This document shows positions 6,432-6,450 of a stretch of DNA of 6,450 nt, piece by piece; within the stretch, counting starts at the first letter, position 1, and the number at the start of each line of letters is the position of its first letter. Under the pieces are notes generated by a model, which was not told the origin of the DNA, searched no databases, and was given only the letters and a program-made list of their open reading frames with translations. A program made the position numbers and the translations under genes. This DNA is from JAUUZT01 sp964654015 (lineage in GTDB: Bacteria; Chloroflexota; Dehalococcoidia; GIF9; AB-539-J10): NCBI GenBank assembly GCA_964654015.1, contig CAZZHQ010000135.1, positions 1-6,450 on the forward strand, read 5' to 3'.

Positions 6432-6450
6432 CTGGATTCCGACTTCCGTC
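6404..6450 (+). repeat. Right copy of the 47-bp direct repeat
   Basis: It matches positions 1-47 at 44 of 47 bases, in the same orientation, and carries the GIY-YIG stop codon and the first 15 bases (6436-6450) of the hairpin seen whole at 33-52. The window stops inside the hairpin, so its second arm is not visible. The loop differs by one base (TTCC against TTTC). Confidence 0.9.

Overview
The window holds one compact five-gene operon on the minus strand (transcribed from about 6175 down to 208), bounded on both sides by the 3' ends of small GIY-YIG endonuclease genes on the plus strand. Base composition is moderately AT-rich. Starts are ATG with Shine-Dalgarno sites at several genes, so this is a bacterial chromosome or large plasmid. 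The GIY-YIG ends followed by a short 'GGATTCC..GGAAT' hairpin are of a kind common in Proteobacteria, so a Gram-negative host is my weak guess. No species can be named from the sequence.

Layout in transcription order: (1) a 273-aa protein with an N-terminal coiled coil and an unassigned C-terminal domain; (2) a 330-aa BrxC/BrxD-like (DUF2791-type) P-loop protein whose Walker A is erased and whose Walker B glutamate is lost; (3) a 429-aa BrxD-like ATPase with intact Walker A and B; (4) a 187-aa protein of unknown function; (5) a 758-aa Snf2-family ATPase with a C-terminal Mrr-type nuclease domain. The gaps between them are 2, 1, 19 and 0 nt, so they are almost certainly co-transcribed and translationally coupled.

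None of the defining BREX genes (PglZ phosphatase, BrxX/PglX methyltransferase, BrxL or a BrxA/B pair) is present. The set looks like a stand-alone DNA-targeting, probably anti-phage, system that uses a BrxD-type ATPase, a dead ATPase partner, two unknown proteins and a translocase-nuclease effector. It recalls the ATPase plus helicase logic of Shango and BREX type 2, but has no TerB domain that I can see. That function is inference; the domain calls for genes 3 and 5 are firm.

Flanks: positions 1-47 and 6404-6450 are a 44/47 direct repeat containing the GIY-YIG stop codon and a hairpin. The right-hand GIY-YIG is a 5'-truncated remnant, which suggests the operon is a discrete cargo placed at or between GIY-YIG loci. 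No integrase, transposase, tRNA or CRISPR array is visible. The upstream region 6176-6300 holds a strong Shine-Dalgarno site, a weak candidate promoter and several short inverted repeats that may be regulatory.
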